Of a DNA stretch of 64,000 bases, positions 24,297-37,058 are shown one piece after another. The translations under genes were made by a program, and so were the position numbers. This DNA is from Combretum micranthum (taxonomy: Eukaryota; Streptophyta; Magnoliopsida; Myrtales; Combretaceae). The stretch lies in NCBI GenBank assembly GCA_024138025.1, contig JAMXBD010002757.1, positions 101,750-165,749 on the forward strand, in the 5' to 3' direction. Position 1 is the stretch's first letter; each line of letters begins with the position of its first letter. Below the pieces are notes generated by a model that had not been told where the DNA came from, did no database searches, and worked only from the letters and a program-made list of their open reading frames with translations.

Positions 24297-24530
24297 TTTA
24301 TGAAGGATAATAAATCTTTCTCTAAAAAAATTAACGACGATGATTTTAGGATAGAATTTTGTGACGGAAATTATGCCTCTAAAAGGCTTTTGAAACAAAA
24401 TTTTCACTTTCAAACATAGAAATTTCTCGCTAAAACCCAATTTTCATCTAGTGAAATGACTAGATCTGTTAAACTATTCACTTTACAATCTATGTATACA
24501 TAAAGACTTTAGGACTTATGTTATAAAAAT
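24297..24530. other. Short spacer between two Tekay LTRs
   Basis: 234 bases between the forward 3' LTR and the reverse solo LTR. No gene is seen. GTGACGGAAATTATGCC near 24360 is reminiscent of CACTA-type transposon ends, too little to call. Confidence 0.3.
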
Positions 24531-27525
24531 TGTAACGCTCTAAAAATTAAATCAAACATTAAATCAATTAAGGTGCTATTGCTACGTATAATAATCTAAA
24601 GTATTACAAGCTCAGGCTTCTTTTAAAAGATTTTGCTTATGTTGAACATTGCTACTCAATTTTAGGTCATGAAATCGTTTAGTTAGATTTTCAAATAATT
24701 AGATTTAGCAGCAGAAAATGTATTTTATAAAACAATTTTTAAATAAAAACTCTACTCCCAACCAAGCAGACCAACCTTTTAAGAAACAAAATTTTAATAA
24801 AACATTTTACAATATACTATTAGGGGTAGCTAATCAGTTAAAAATATAAGGGAACAAAAAGGCCCTTTATGGAAATACAAATTCATAAGTAAATCCAATC
24901 TCTATAGAAGAAAACAAAGTAACATAAAATAGACCTATACTCCTAACTCACTTCACTCATCCTCCCCGAATCAACATAGGCTCTCAAAACCTGAGCCAAA
25001 CAACATTAGCATCATCCATCATCACCATCAATACATCATCATCATAATCATCCTTCTCCTCAAGAGTTCATCAACAGCAACAACATCATCAATAACATCA
25101 CTCATCCTCATCATCAATAACAAATCCTATAAAAAGAACAACAATAACAAAGATAAGTCGAAGCCCAGTGCACAATAACACAATTACACACAAAATGGCA
25201 TACAAGTTTATCTAAATATAATGCAACATCAACAAGTTATTATCTTTTCTTTTAAAGTAAACAAATCAACACCGGAGCACTCACACTCTGAAACAAGCCT
25301 TTGGGAATACGGGGATCCTAAGTAACGCTCTTGATGCTCAAGGGTTGATATAGGTAGTCTGAATCCCTATATCTCCTAGATGATATATCCGAAAATAAGA
25401 AAATAGCTTCATCCAGGGGTCACAGTCGTTACCCGACTCTACTTGAGCTTAGTCCACAACATGAATATAGTTCGATTATTCCCATAAACATTAATTAAAT
25501 CATGGTATTTCCTCTAAGTTTAATCAAACGTTACACCAATACCCTTTGCCCCATCAGCTACCTACCATACCATTTATGAAAGTCATATCTCAATGACAAA
25601 GATGGCCTAAGCGCCTAAACTACCGTGCCTATCTCAGGATAAGGTGCCGCTTCTTGGACCAAATACCGATCTTCCACTCCAAGGCAAGAATCAAATTTCA
25701 TCGACAGAGAACACAACTAATACTCATCAATTCATTAAGCCATCTTCAAGTTCTTAATCCATTTTAGATATTTATCCTAGCATCTGACAAGTAATTTACT
25801 GCGTACCTTTTATATGAAATCCAAATAAAAGCTTAGTCACCATCTTAATTGATAATCCAGTTATCCATATATCAATTCAATAATTAAAATCATATAAGCA
25901 TTTAAATTAACTATCCAATTACATCAAATTTATTTTTAAACCTTATTTGATTAGACACTAATTTAGAACCCCACTATGGCTGCGAATATTACCCCTCCAA
26001 AATATGAATAGTTCTCATTTGTCTGTCAAAGAATTTCTTTTCTCTTTGTTTATAGTGCTTTATTACAAAAGCATCAATAAAGAATTCATATGCAAAAACA
26101 TTCATTTTCCAAGTAAACACACATTTGAAACAATATATTCCCCATGTTATTCAAAGATCATCCTAATTCATTCATCTAAGTAAATTATTAACTATTAAAC
26201 TCATTCTAGCTTAATCTTAGTCAAATTGATTAAAGTTAATCATTAAATTCATTTACTAAGTCAAGTTGATTAAACTAAAACAATCTGATTCATTTTAGCT
26301 TAGTGAAGTTCATCTAGTCAAGTTGGACTTAGATTAATTAACTAAGTTCGTTTTATATCTAAGATTCATTTACTTAAGCCCATGTTAACTTAAACTTAGC
26401 CAAGTTCATTAAAGTTAATCAATCTAATTTATTTTAGTCCATTCAAGTTCATTAAGCCAAGTTGAACTTAGATTATTAACTAAGTTCATTTTATATCCAA
26501 TTCTATGTGAAATCAAATTATTTATTAAATCTATAAAACCACTTAATTATATCAATTAACTAATATAACACATCATCATTTATCAACTTCATTTTAGCTC
26601 AACATGATTTTTTTTCTAAGCAAGCATATATTTAACAAGCAAACATGAGTTTTTAACTTTGTTTGGAAAATGTATTGGTTGAAAAGAAGTAAAATTTAAG
26701 CATTTATGCTTTTAGAATTTGTAAAAACTTAAAACTCTAAAGTTATAGATCTCTTTTTAACCTTTCCAACGCATTTTGAATCACCTCAATCTAAGGTTGA
26801 ATGAAAAAGTTATGTTCAAATTACGTTCAAGTTATGAAGTAGGGGAGGCTACACAACCAGGCTGTATGGTTGTGTTCGAAGCCATGTTGGATGAAATTTT
26901 TTATCAAAATCATAAAATTTGCTACATGGGTTGCTACACGGCCCGTGTACAAGGCCTTGTTGAAGTAAAAAAATGCCAAGTAGCTTAAAAAATTTCTACG
27001 TGAGCACATACACGGCTCGTATTGATGCCCGTGTTGCCTTTGTTTCCACTGTTACAAATTTCCTTAGTTTCTTACACATCGTTTTATAAGTTTTTACACA
27101 TTTTGCTTTCATCTAAACATCATACAAACTAGTTTCATGTTTTTAATACCTCTAATCCATTCAACACATCAAACACCATCAACTCCTCTATCAAACCCCA
27201 TAACCACTATTCATCATCTTTCTTAACAACCCAACATGCACCCACCATTAAATCATAACATACAAACATAAACAACAACTAAAACAAAGTAAATAACAAT
27301 TAAATTAAGGAAAAAAAATACTTATCTCTTATTCTTCTTTCTAACTTGTTGGAGCTACTTTTAACCTTGATTTCACCCTCGTATCACCATTTCTAACTTG
27401 ATTCTCTTTTATTCCTTCTTGAATTTGAGATTTAAAAAGAAGAATTTGAGAGAAAAAGAAAAAGGAAAGGAGAAGAAGAAGAACTAGATACGAGAAAAGA
27501 AGAAGAAGAAGAAGAGAGAGAGAGA

Positions 27526-27568
<43 letters not shown>

Positions 27569-28218
27569 AGACGAGGAAGAAAAAGGAAAAATAAAAGGAA
27601 AGGATAAATATAAAGATATTTTCAAAATAGGATCTTAGATTTAAACCTTTCTGGTAATTATATTAAATATCAAAACTAATTAGAAAATGATTTGATGATC
27701 TATTTAATAGAAATAAATAACTTGATTTAGAATCATGATTTAGAAACTTAATTTACGAAAAACTGATATTTAAATTGAGTTTGGGTTTTAAACTGATATT
27801 TTTAAGTAAATAATTGATTTCAAAAATTAATAAGATTTTACAAAATAAAATATAATTAAAGTTTAAGGGTTTAGGAGTTTTCAAAATATTTAAAATATTT
27901 ATTTTGAGATTAAAATGAATTGAATTTGAAGAAAAGGAGTTTGTTTAACTAAAATGAATGATTGAGTAGAAATCGGATAGTTTGATTTATAAAATCGATA
28001 GGAGAAGAAATAGATATTTTGAAAAGAATATTAAAAAAATCTGAAATCTCAATTTAACTAATTTACTAAATTAATTACATCGAATTGTCTATTCATATCT
28101 CTATTGTCTACTCATTTTATTTACTTAAACTGTCTAACTATGTTCAAAAATAACTATCTATCATATTATTTAATTAAACTGTTTCTAAATTAACTAGGTG
28201 AGAGTTTGTGGTATTTCA
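24531..28218 (-). mobile_element. Solo LTR of a Del/Tekay-type element (3688 bp)
   Basis: The left end TGTAACGCTC and right end GGTATTTCA are the reverse complement of TGAAAT...TTACA. Flanks are AAAAT (24526-24530) and ACAAT (28219-28223), a 5-bp target-site duplication with one change. Interior order matches the other Tekay LTRs: CAT-rich tract 24995-25125; the GGATCCTAAGTAACGCTC word near 25315; the block of ACGGCCCGTGT-type repeats at about 26840-27045; and a GA-rich tract with (GA)n at 27531-27562. No internal coding region is attached, so it formed by LTR-LTR recombination. Frames inside it are not genes. Confidence 0.85.
27531..27562. repeat. (GA)n microsatellite
   Basis: An uninterrupted GA run in the purine-rich leader segment of the solo LTR. 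The equivalent purine-rich tracts lie near 40085-40220 and 43610-43730 in the other reverse LTRs. Confidence 0.9.
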
Positions 28219-29232
28219 ACAATGTAGGACCGGGAGTGATAGAAATATAATAAAGTATAAGTACGACAAATAGAAGATTTTATACAATTTTATTATGAGT
28301 AATTCAACTATTGGCTATTGGTTTGGAATGAAAATACTTTTAAGTACGTGTATACTATATGAATGCTTGTATTTGTTTGGGATAGAAACTAAAACTAACT
28401 TAATAACTATTTGACATTAATAGTGTGTGTATTGCTTGTGTATGGCTATTGGTAATAGGAGGAGAGTATCCATATTATTAAGATGGTATCCTAACGATGC
28501 ATGTGTGATGATGTTTCGAGTGAAGTTGTACACGAAAATTATCTGAGTAGATCTAGGAGTATCAACATCATGGTCATTAGGAAGTACCCAATAACCAATA
28601 TATATATGTAAATATATAGATGTGCGCTTTGGGATAATGAGTGATCCCTTTGTTGGATAAAAGATGAAGATAATTAAATGGTTGCTTGCCACATTTTGCA
28701 TGATGATTATGCATGTAGGTTTGCCTTCTTTATACTTGCACATGTGTTTGTTAGAATACTGTATTGGGCTCCTATTCATATTTCATCTTTTTCAGGTATA
28801 GATGGAACTCATATGGCTTTTGAATTATCAGGATATGGCGTTATCGTGGACTATGGGAAGGACATCAATGACGAGGAGTATCCAACAAACTTTTAGACAT
28901 GACTTATTAGAACGTAGGGATAAAGACTCCTATTATATTATGTTGTTGTTATTCCTATTTTAAATTATTGTGTTATGACATAGACACACTTGTTGATTTG
29001 TAATAGTGTATGTTTTGAAGGACTCTATCAGTCATTCCTCATTAGTGATGTGTAGGATTTAAATGTCTAGTGTGATAACTGAAGTAATTATGCGGTGATT
29101 GTGGACTTGAAGTATCTAACATATGTGTTCTAGTGGTATTAAATGACTTTTATTATAGTTATTACAGTATATCAAGTCTTTACATATGGAAATATGACAA
29201 GTTGTAAATACTTTTAAATTTAGGACATTACA
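28219..29232 (+). repeat. Possible fragment of another LTR ending GGACATTACA
   Basis: Directly after the solo LTR lies about 1 kb of non-coding sequence ending AATTTAGGACATTACA near 29232, the form of many Ty3 LTR 3' ends. An AGGTATAGATGG word and the following TGTGTTATGACAT-type stretch are LTR-like. There is no partner LTR, PBS or duplication. A 72-codon frame at 28678-28896 lies inside and is not called as a gene. Confidence 0.3.
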
Positions 29233-30430
29233 ACATATTCATGTTATTCTCATTTGTGTTTAAATAAAAACGATACGGCACTAAATCAATTTTTCTTTCT
29301 TTTGTGGTTGGGGTTAATTAAGAAAAAAATAAAACCAAATAGGATTCTCTTGTCGAATCATCATCAGATATTTTTCATTGCATCTTCTAGTTCTAGCCAC
29401 TCGGAACCCACTAATATAAGAAAGAAAGAGCGAGTCTTTATTACTTATGAAATCTTTTTATTCCTTGTTTGTAGAGAGGCAGAGTATTGAAAAATCTTAG
29501 GGAGCAAGTTCAAATTGCAACTTAATGACGTCAAACAACCGATGCACTTTGCAAACACCATTCTTGTCTTACTTATTTCAGTGACTGAAAAAAAAAATTA
29601 CATAAATACAAATTGGAGAAAAAAATTACAAAACTACTATTGCTATGTCGTATGTTGAAGACGAGGCATAATAATTTACACCAATATCACATTTCTAACA
29701 TACGATATAGCAACCTATTCGAGTAAATTTGTGAAAATAGGTGTATCGCATGACTAACATGCGATATAAGTCTAACTGAGTATCCATGTCAATCATGCGA
29801 TACACGTTTAATATTTACATGAGTGTCGCATGACTCATGTAATTTAAAAAAAAAAAAAATTGTATCGCACTTCCAATATGCGATACAACTATACTATTTA
29901 TGTAATTTTTTTTTCATAATTTGATTTTGTATAATTTTTTTAAATTATATTATACATGTAATATTCTCAATAAATTTTCATGTGAGAATCATACAAGATG
30001 AATGTTTGATGTCCAAGATATATTATCCCTATCCTATTTTTAGTGAATAAATACTTAACATGCGTCATAAAATTATAATGATTATTTATTTTATTTTAGG
30101 AATTTTTATTTATTTTATTTCACGTCATAAAATGATAATGACAGAAAATTTTCGTTCAATCATATGTAATGCTAGCTGTTAGTATAAAACAAACACTATA
30201 AATAGCTTATTATCACATGTGAACTGGTGTTAATTGTTTGCTGTTTTCGTAGAATTTTTTTCTTTTTGATTTTTTTTTTTTTTTGAACGATGTAGCCGTA
30301 TAGTCGAAAGGAAAAAATAAAGCGAAGAGGTTAAGCTTTAACATGAGCTGGAAAATGACGAAAATCTAAGGTGCATTTCTTAATTTTCCTCCTATGGTAC
30401 ATCAGTTAAAGCCAGCTGGATATCACATTT
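29233..30430. other. Non-coding stretch with a cluster of TATCGCAT inverted repeats
   Basis: No gene is seen. The notable content is a set of GTATCGCA/TGCGATAC words between 29640 and 29890, described separately. Poly-A (29846-29859) and poly-T (30270-30283) runs are present. Confidence 0.5.
29744..29888. repeat. Cluster of TATCGCATG inverted repeats
   Basis: TATCGCATG (29744-29752) and CATGCGATA (29758-29766) form a perfect 9-bp inverted repeat with a 5-base loop. TTGTATCGCA (29860-29869) and TGCGATACAA (29879-29888) form a perfect 10-bp one with a 9-base loop. Single half-sites occur between them (TCATGCGATACAC near 29794). Confidence 0.85.
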
Positions 30431-31052
30431 CATTAAACTCCATGAAAATATATAAAATCTTAAAAATCTCCTTCCTTCCTGTAGCTAATGAAGGGTATTA
30501 TCAAAATTCGTTGTGATAAATATCATATATCTATATGTTACCAACCTTTCCTATGATCGGTTAAAACTGCACTTTCTCTGGCAAAATTTGCTCTATATCG
30601 TAATCGATCAACTTTTGCTCTAATTTTGCAAGCGTTATGTTTATCTAGTAAATCGCTCCTTCTCGTTGTGATAATTATCATATATATGTTAAACCGGTCA
30701 GAAGTTATATGTCTCAATGACAATTCGTTTTTCCTTCTGGCTGTGCCTCTTGGCAATGTTTTTATCCGTCCAGGTCCAATCGATGAACGGACTAATCAGT
30801 TGAGATATCTAAGAGAGCCAACGTTGTTGGGATAAGTTGCCCGATGAATTTTTATCGGTATCTTTATTTATTTATCTAATTCATATTTATGTAATTTGTA
30901 TTTGATTTATATTTGATATATTTATGAGTAAAAATATTTATTTTTCATACATACCTATTTTTTTTTTATAATAAGTCTAAATGAAAATAATAATATGCCA
31001 ATGAATCAAACATAATCTTAAATTAAGGACTAGTATATGCACACACACGTAT

Positions 31053-31074
31053 TTATATATATATATATATATAT
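31053..31074. repeat. (AT)n microsatellite
   Basis: A run of alternating A and T, preceded by a short (AC)n run. Confidence 0.85.
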
Positions 31075-31499
31075 ACATATATAAACTTACCATATTTAAA
31101 CAAACTTAGCATATTTAGACCAATCTACTATAATTGAACCAACTTATCACATTTAAACAAAATCTACCTCGATTAAACGAATCCCTGTGTTAAGATATCA
31201 AAACCCATCACAGAAGTGTTTAAGAAGAATTTTAAGAGTCGGGCTAATTCCTCTATGCCGACATAGAAAACTTCTACAAGCCATCCACAATATCTAGACT
31301 CATTATTGAGATTATTATAACAGTTATTTAAAAAGAACAATTTCAAGAGTCAGATTATGGATAAAATAGATCCATGGAAAAAGAAAAAAATTAGTTTTTT
31401 TCATATATTTAGCATGCAGTTAATATTAAAAACTCCAAAATATTTGTTTTTCAATATCTTTTATGTGCCCGAGAAATACCGGAACCATTTCACTAGATA

Positions 31500-31760
31500 C
31501 TGACGGGAGATACATGTGAAATATGGAGCTGTAAGGTAATTCGCAAAATAGGCACATGGTATACTACTGAAATTTAAATTTCGCTGACATTCTTGAAATA
31601 TTGACCGCAACTAAATAGCCAACAAAAATACCAAGAGCAACGTAAAGCAAACCCAGAACAACACTATCCAAGGAACGAACCTCCATTTTATTAAATGTAT
31701 GAACAAAAAAGCCACTATAAACTACCAGCCAAAGAAATTGAGTTCCAATTCAATAGAAAT
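31500..31760 (+). repeat. Decayed TNL promoter-type module (copy 1)
   Basis: The module contains GACGGGAGATACATG...GCTGTAAGGTAATT, then GAAATATTGACCGCAACTAA and CAACACTATCCAAGGAA, then CCACTATAAACTACCAGCC and AAAGAAATTGAGTTCC. The order matches the DNA just upstream of the live TIR exon (59510-59665), including an AAAGGAATTGAAACTATATAAA counterpart there. About 500 bases on lies the TIR relic at 32249, so this was the promoter of a lost TNL copy. Confidence 0.65.
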
Positions 31761-32248
31761 GTAATAAGATTATAATAGTTGTTATAATATTTTATTGGTA
31801 TAAAAAAATAAAAATAATAATTATTAGAGTAAAAGATAATATATTTATAATGTTAAAAAATAAATCATTGAATAACAATTCATGAGCATGTGTAGTTTAG
31901 TTTATCCATATATCTATTAAAAGTAAAGTCTCTTTTAATAACAATAAATGCCGAACTACTTATTGTCTTGTTATTTTCCTTTTTCCTCTAGAGTATTATA
32001 TAGACCTATGTTACTAATAAAATAATTAAAAATTAGATGTGTTTCCATATAAATAAATACATATCCTAAATAAATATTTAAAAAACATGGATTAAAGAGG
32101 TTCTATGAATTAAACCGGTTTCGGTTCTAGTTCAGTCTAGTACTTCTAGTTCTGGAGCCATAAACATGTCTATCATATCACAAAGTTGTAGCCCGGTCTT
32201 TCAACTTGGATGGTGAAGTTTGTGATCCACTCTTCCTACTTATTGAAT

Positions 32249-32357
32249 ATAAGTTCAAAAGCTCCAATAATAGACTCTGGTGATGGAGTACTAGAAATTT
32301 CCACATCAGGATTGGAATAGGAAGTTTCTTTAAGCTTTAGAGGGGTGGACACTCCAA
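32249..32357 (+). pseudogene. Relic of a TIR first exon of a lost TNL gene
   Basis: In one frame from 32249 the sequence reads ISSKAPIIDSGDGVLEISTS, then GLE, a TAG at 32318-32320, then EVSLSFRGVDTP. This parallels the live exon at 59781 (MSSKNPIEYEEGVSDTSTAE, then EVFLSFRGPDTR) residue for residue. The start codon is ATA instead of ATG. The 5' flank also matches (TCTTTCAACTTGGATGG against TCTTCCAACCAAGCTGTG). Similarity ends just after the first TIR motif, so the rest of the gene is deleted or replaced. This is direct evidence that a TNL copy once stood here. Confidence 0.8.
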
Positions 32358-33499
32358 AATTGTTGTTTAAAGTGGATGGTTTAAGTTATGTTTGTGTTAT
32401 TATACTTACTAAATCTCTTTTTTATTGCTTCCTATAATTATATATATACATAACGGACTTATCTGATATGATAGTATACATAAGTGGAGGATTTAAATGG
32501 ATACGTAAGACAAAATTTGTAAATTAATTTTGTTTGAAGATGGAGGATTTAAACGATTCACTTATGAAAACGTAGTACCATACCTGGCGTAAATATATAG
32601 AACTTTCAATACACTTATACCGTGAAGGAGCTCAAATTCTGCCGTTTATTATTATCAAAGTAGAGCTGCAATGCAATCCCTCTTACTAGAGTTAAACTAT
32701 GGCATTGTATGATGAACTTGCAAGGACAATAATAGCGTGAAATACAATTGCAACTAACCACATGTTGATCGATGAACATTTAGGATGAATAGAGATAGAG
32801 TTTGACATGTTAAGAGAAAGCAAGCTAGAGATCACATATTATTAAAACCCAAGAAAGTATATGAAATCTTTAAAATCTCCTTCTTGTAGCCAATGGGGGT
32901 ATTATCAAAATTCATTGTGATAGTAATCATCTCTGTAACATATGTTACCAACTTTTCTTATGATTTGTTAAAATTGAATTTTGATAATCGATCAACTTTT
33001 GCTCTAATTTTGTAAGCTAAATGTTTATCTAGTAAAATTAATCATTGTGGTAAATTTTGAATTGTAATCTATTACCAACTCTTTTGTAACTTGGTAAAAT
33101 TACACCATAACTAATAAGATGGTCCTTCTTTTTATTACGAAATCTAATCATAACTACAAAATTTGGTACAATATATAATTATCTAGTAAATCTCTCTTTC
33201 TCGTTTAGATAAATATCAAATTTGTTTAAACTGGTTAGAAGTTAATTTCAAGTGTCAACGACATGGGCCATAAATTGGGCAATAGGCCATGATCATAAGC
33301 CGGTTAGAATGGACAGCCAAGCAATTGACGATGGATAACTACGAATCTTTGAGACAGCTGACATGATGCACACTTTAACCTAGTATTACCATCACAATAA
33401 TTTGCGTATCTGCTTTTCCCACTTAGCAATGTCTTCACCCGTCCAGGTCCAATCGATGAGCAGACGACAGACTTCCCCGTCCTGGAAATAGACAAAAGA

Positions 33500-34529
33500 C
33501 GGCGTCAGATCGACTCAAGGGTGAAGACATCACGGAATCGGATGTTATCGCGATGGATTACCTTGCGAAAAGACTTAAAATATGATAAATTCCATAATTA
33601 AATAGAATCCTAATTTTAAGTTACCAAATCAACACTTTTACAATTAATTTTCCTCTCGGTATTATTAGTCAATCCTTCCATGGTGCTATTTAGTTTGTTT
33701 TTTTTTTTTTATTATTTTGATATTTTTTTTATCATTTTCAAGTAGACTATTTATCATAAAAAAATAAATACAAAAAAAGGACAGATGTTTTTTACTCATA
33801 AAAAGATCAAGCAAAATAGATACAAACCAAATATAAATAAGACATAAATACATATTATATACATATATAGATACGGATGAATATCAAATAATTCAAACAA
33901 AGATATAAAATGTCTTTATTCCGATTGCAAACTATTTAAGAGATTATTAAAATTATTGGATTATTAATATAGAGAGAATTTTAAGAGTCAAGGCACTAGA
34001 AAACTTTTATAGCCCCAACCCGAACTATTTAAACAGATTATTAAGACCATTGTAACAGTTAACACGGGAAGAATTTCAAGAGGCAAAATATGGATTAATG
34101 TTAGTTAAAAAATTAAATCAAGTTGTAAAAGAAAACGTGGGCAATTGCAGAGCCGCATTTGAAGCCAAAAAAGAAAAAAGAAGCCGAATTATTTTGTTGG
34201 CAATGCTAATCCCAAGCCACACATAGAAATGGACAGACAATTTACAATCCTATTTGTACGTGCCTTCACAAATGTTTTTTCTTCTAAAATTATAATTATA
34301 TCATATTGTAATGCCTATAAAAGAACAAACCTTGTAACATGTTTTTTGTACCATTTATGTGATTGTAATATTGAAGCTCTTCCTCTCTCTCTCTTGTTTT
34401 TTCCCCCCTACTGTGTGTGTGTAAGTTAGACAAAATAATGTCTCATTGACATCAATTAAGCAGAATCATAGAAAAGGATAAAAAATTTTCGATGTTTTAT
34501 ATATTTGGTGTGAGAGAATTACAAATGAA
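33500..34529. other. Non-coding spacer before the copia insertion
   Basis: No gene is seen. The last part (AGAGAATTACAAATGAACTCCT) is the left half of the target site interrupted by the copia element; the uninterrupted paralogue is at 52857-52876. Confidence 0.5.
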
Positions 34530-34534
34530 CTCCT

Positions 34535-34757
34535 TGTTGGTATGATTTATGCTTAATTATAGGAGATTTAGTCTATCACTTTATCTGCTAATTATAGGTG
34601 AATTGCTAATTTATTGTAATTAAAAAATTCCTTATAATTAGATCAATTTTGTTGATTTATTTCCTAAGTTAGAATGCAAGCACTTGTATATAAACCCTTT
34701 CTTTGTAAAGAGATGAATGTATGTGAAAACACTATTTCATATTCAACATGTTTGTCA
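34535..34757 (+). repeat. 5' LTR of the copia element (223 bp)
   Basis: The LTR runs TGTTGGTATGATTTATGCTT to TTCAACATGTTTGTCA, with TTAATTATAGGAGATTTAG shared with the 3' LTR. Relative to the 3' LTR it lacks two short internal duplications and keeps about 45 bases (AAGTTAGAATGCAAGCACTT onward) that the other lost. The indels and substitutions imply an old insertion. Confidence 0.9.
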
Positions 34758-34769
34758 TGGTATCAAAGC
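34758..34769 (+). other. Primer-binding site, tRNA-Met type
   Basis: TGGTATCAAAGC immediately follows the 5' LTR. It matches the plant initiator tRNA-Met 3' complement TGGTATCAGAGC except for one base. Confidence 0.85.
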
Positions 34770-34885
34770 AGGTATAATTATGATTATGAAATCCATAAAC
34801 TATAAACCTGTCATTTTCTTTTAATCTACAAACTATTGTCATTGCCCTAAAATACAACTGCTTCCACTGCTATCTAAACTTGAAA

Positions 34886-36349
34886 ATGGTTGGTGATTTA
34901 TCTGATAACTTCAAAATTGCTCTTGAACAACTATCTAGCCATGCTAATTATGATTCTTGAGCTCGTATTTCTCACATGTCCATAGGCAGTAAGAAAAAAC
35001 TTGATCGTCTTCTGAGAAAATAGATTTTGATGTTTATGAAACATGGGAAGAAAAAAATAGTACTGTTCAAACATGGCTTTTGGATTCAATGGAGAAACAT
35101 GTGAGAGTACTATTTGATCGTCTTCTTATTGCAACAACCATCTAGGATTCTATAGAAAAAACATATACTGTCAGTAATAATTTCTCCAAAGTGTATGAGT
35201 TAACACGCAAATTTGCTAACGTCAAACAAGGAGGTCATTCTCTTGAAGCCTACTATAAAGAACCACAAACAATTTGGCAAGAACTTGATGCTATCAATCC
35301 TCCTCAAATCAAGAATGAAATTGATTTCTGCACTTATTTAAAGACTGTCACAAATTTTCGTGTTTACATTTCCTCAGTAGGATTAGATGCTCATCTTGAT
35401 ACTACCGTGCCCATGTGCTTAGATCATATCCTCTTCTTGATGTTCTAGAAACTTATGCCATGATTTGTGAGGAGGATAATCGCCTAAAAACCACGAGGAA
35501 TGAGGAAAAGACTAATAGCGCTGCCTTGGCAACACGTAAAGGATCAAAACACTCCTCAAAAACTAATGCTTCAGGATCAACTAAAGATGAAAACAAATGC
35601 ACTCATTGTGGCAAGAATCATACTATAGATAAGTGTTAGAAGCTTCATGGTCGACCTAATTGGGTTGATGAACTTAAGAAAGTCGAGCATCACTAACTAC
35701 CACATCTACCATTAAGCAAAAAGATTAGGCATATTCAAGTAAAAGTTATGCTTTATGCACTTCTACTTGTCATAATAATGCATGGATAATTGACACTAGA
35801 GCTACAAATCATATGACCAATGATCCTAGAAAATCCAAAACCTTCACCGAAAACAATTCCAAACACTTTGTTAGCACTGCTAATCGACAAAGAATTCCTG
35901 TTAGTGGCATTGGTGCTATTTAGTTGACACCTAATATCACACTACTTGAGGTTCTTTTGGTTTCTACTTTGCAAACTAATTTATTATATGTGTTTAAACT
36001 TACTAAAAACATATTCTTGTCATTTTTTCCATGCACTTGTATTATTCAAGATCTTCATACTCAAGAGGAGATCGGATGTGGTTTTAAGAGAGGGGATTTG
36101 TGGTACTTTCATCATGACTTAAATGTTGCAACAATCACATAAGTAAAATGGCATTGGAAAATGAGAAGTAGATTCACTTATGGCATCAACAGTTAGGACA
36201 TTCATCATTTGGTTATTTCAAGCATATTTTGCCTACTTTGTTTGAGTCTTGTAAATTCAAATTTAAAATGTCCTACTTGTGAGACTTGTGTCTTACCTAA
36301 AAGCTACCATAGTGTATTTCTAAAAAGTGATAATAAATCCCTTATGCCA
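34886..36349 (+). pseudogene. Copia polyprotein relic, first part: gag, protease, pre-integrase finger
   Basis: The relic starts at ATG 34886 (MVGDLSDNFKIALEQLSSHA). Gag text continues as FANVKQGGHSLEAYYKE and IWQELDAINPPQ, shifts frame near 35415, then gives the zinc knuckle CTHCGKNHTIDKC at 35598-35636. The knuckle spacing is C-X2-C-X3-H-X4-C, one residue shorter than usual. The protease motif reads WIIDTRATNHM (35784-35816), where active copies have D-S/T-G, so it is dead. The GAG-pre-integrase HHCC finger follows: WHQQLGHSSF, then CPTCETC-like text near 36270. The sequence ends at KSLMP where the nested LTR is inserted. Several stops are present. Confidence 0.9.
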
Positions 36350-37058
36350 TATAACACCCTAAAATTTAATTAAGGCATTACTGCTACGTATAATACTTTT
36401 TGTATTACACACTTGGGCTTTCTAGAATGATATGTTTATTTTGAACATTTGCTGACTGATTTTAATTTATGAAATCATTCAATTAGATTCTTAAAACAAC
36501 TGGATTTAAACTTTCAAAATAAGCTTTACAAAAACATAATTATAATCTAATTTCAAGAGTAAATCATTTTTCCTAAAAGCAAAGCTTTTAAAGATATTAC
36601 AAATATACGGGCTTTTCAACTAAGTCCTTAAAAAAATATTACAAACTTAAATTATAAATCCAGCTCTTTAATAAAAAAAAAACAAAATACATCCACGATC
36701 CTAAACTCACTTCACTCGGCCAATATCACCCAAAACATGAGTCAGGCATCATCATCCATCAACAACACCATAATCAACATCAACAACAACATCTATATCA
36801 ACTCAACCTCATCATCATCCAATCATCAACATCTCATTATCATCTAAATACCTGGAAAAGGAACAACAACAATAATAATGAGTCGAAGCTCAGTATACAA
36901 TGACACAATCATACACGGAGTGATACATAGGCTTAACTAAATGCAATGCATCAACTAGTAAGTTATTATCTTTTTTTTTTTAAATAAACAAATAAATACT
37001 GGAGCACTCAAACTCCGAAACAATCCAAGAAACAATTTTTCATCCCTGGCTCACTACC

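Larger units (their letters stand above)
30440..33480. repeat. Tandem duplication of NLR-cluster spacer, about 2.4 kb apart
   Basis: 30453-30670 and 32875-33055 share long runs: GGGTATTATCAAAATTC, GATCAACTTTTGCTCTAATT and TGTTTATCTAGTAAA. Further on, 30770-30790 and 33444-33462 share GTCCAGGTCCAATCGATGA, with an extra block in the second copy. The duplicated unit spans the promoter-like module at 31500-31760 and the TIR relic at 32249. Confidence 0.75.

Noticed and set aside
27341..27625. 94-codon minus-strand frame rich in Ser and Leu
   Set aside because: It is the translation of the GA-rich tract and (GA)n microsatellite of the solo LTR.
30538..30835. Opposed frames of about 70 codons
   Set aside because: The duplicated copy at 32950-33480 does not preserve either frame, so there is no coding constraint.
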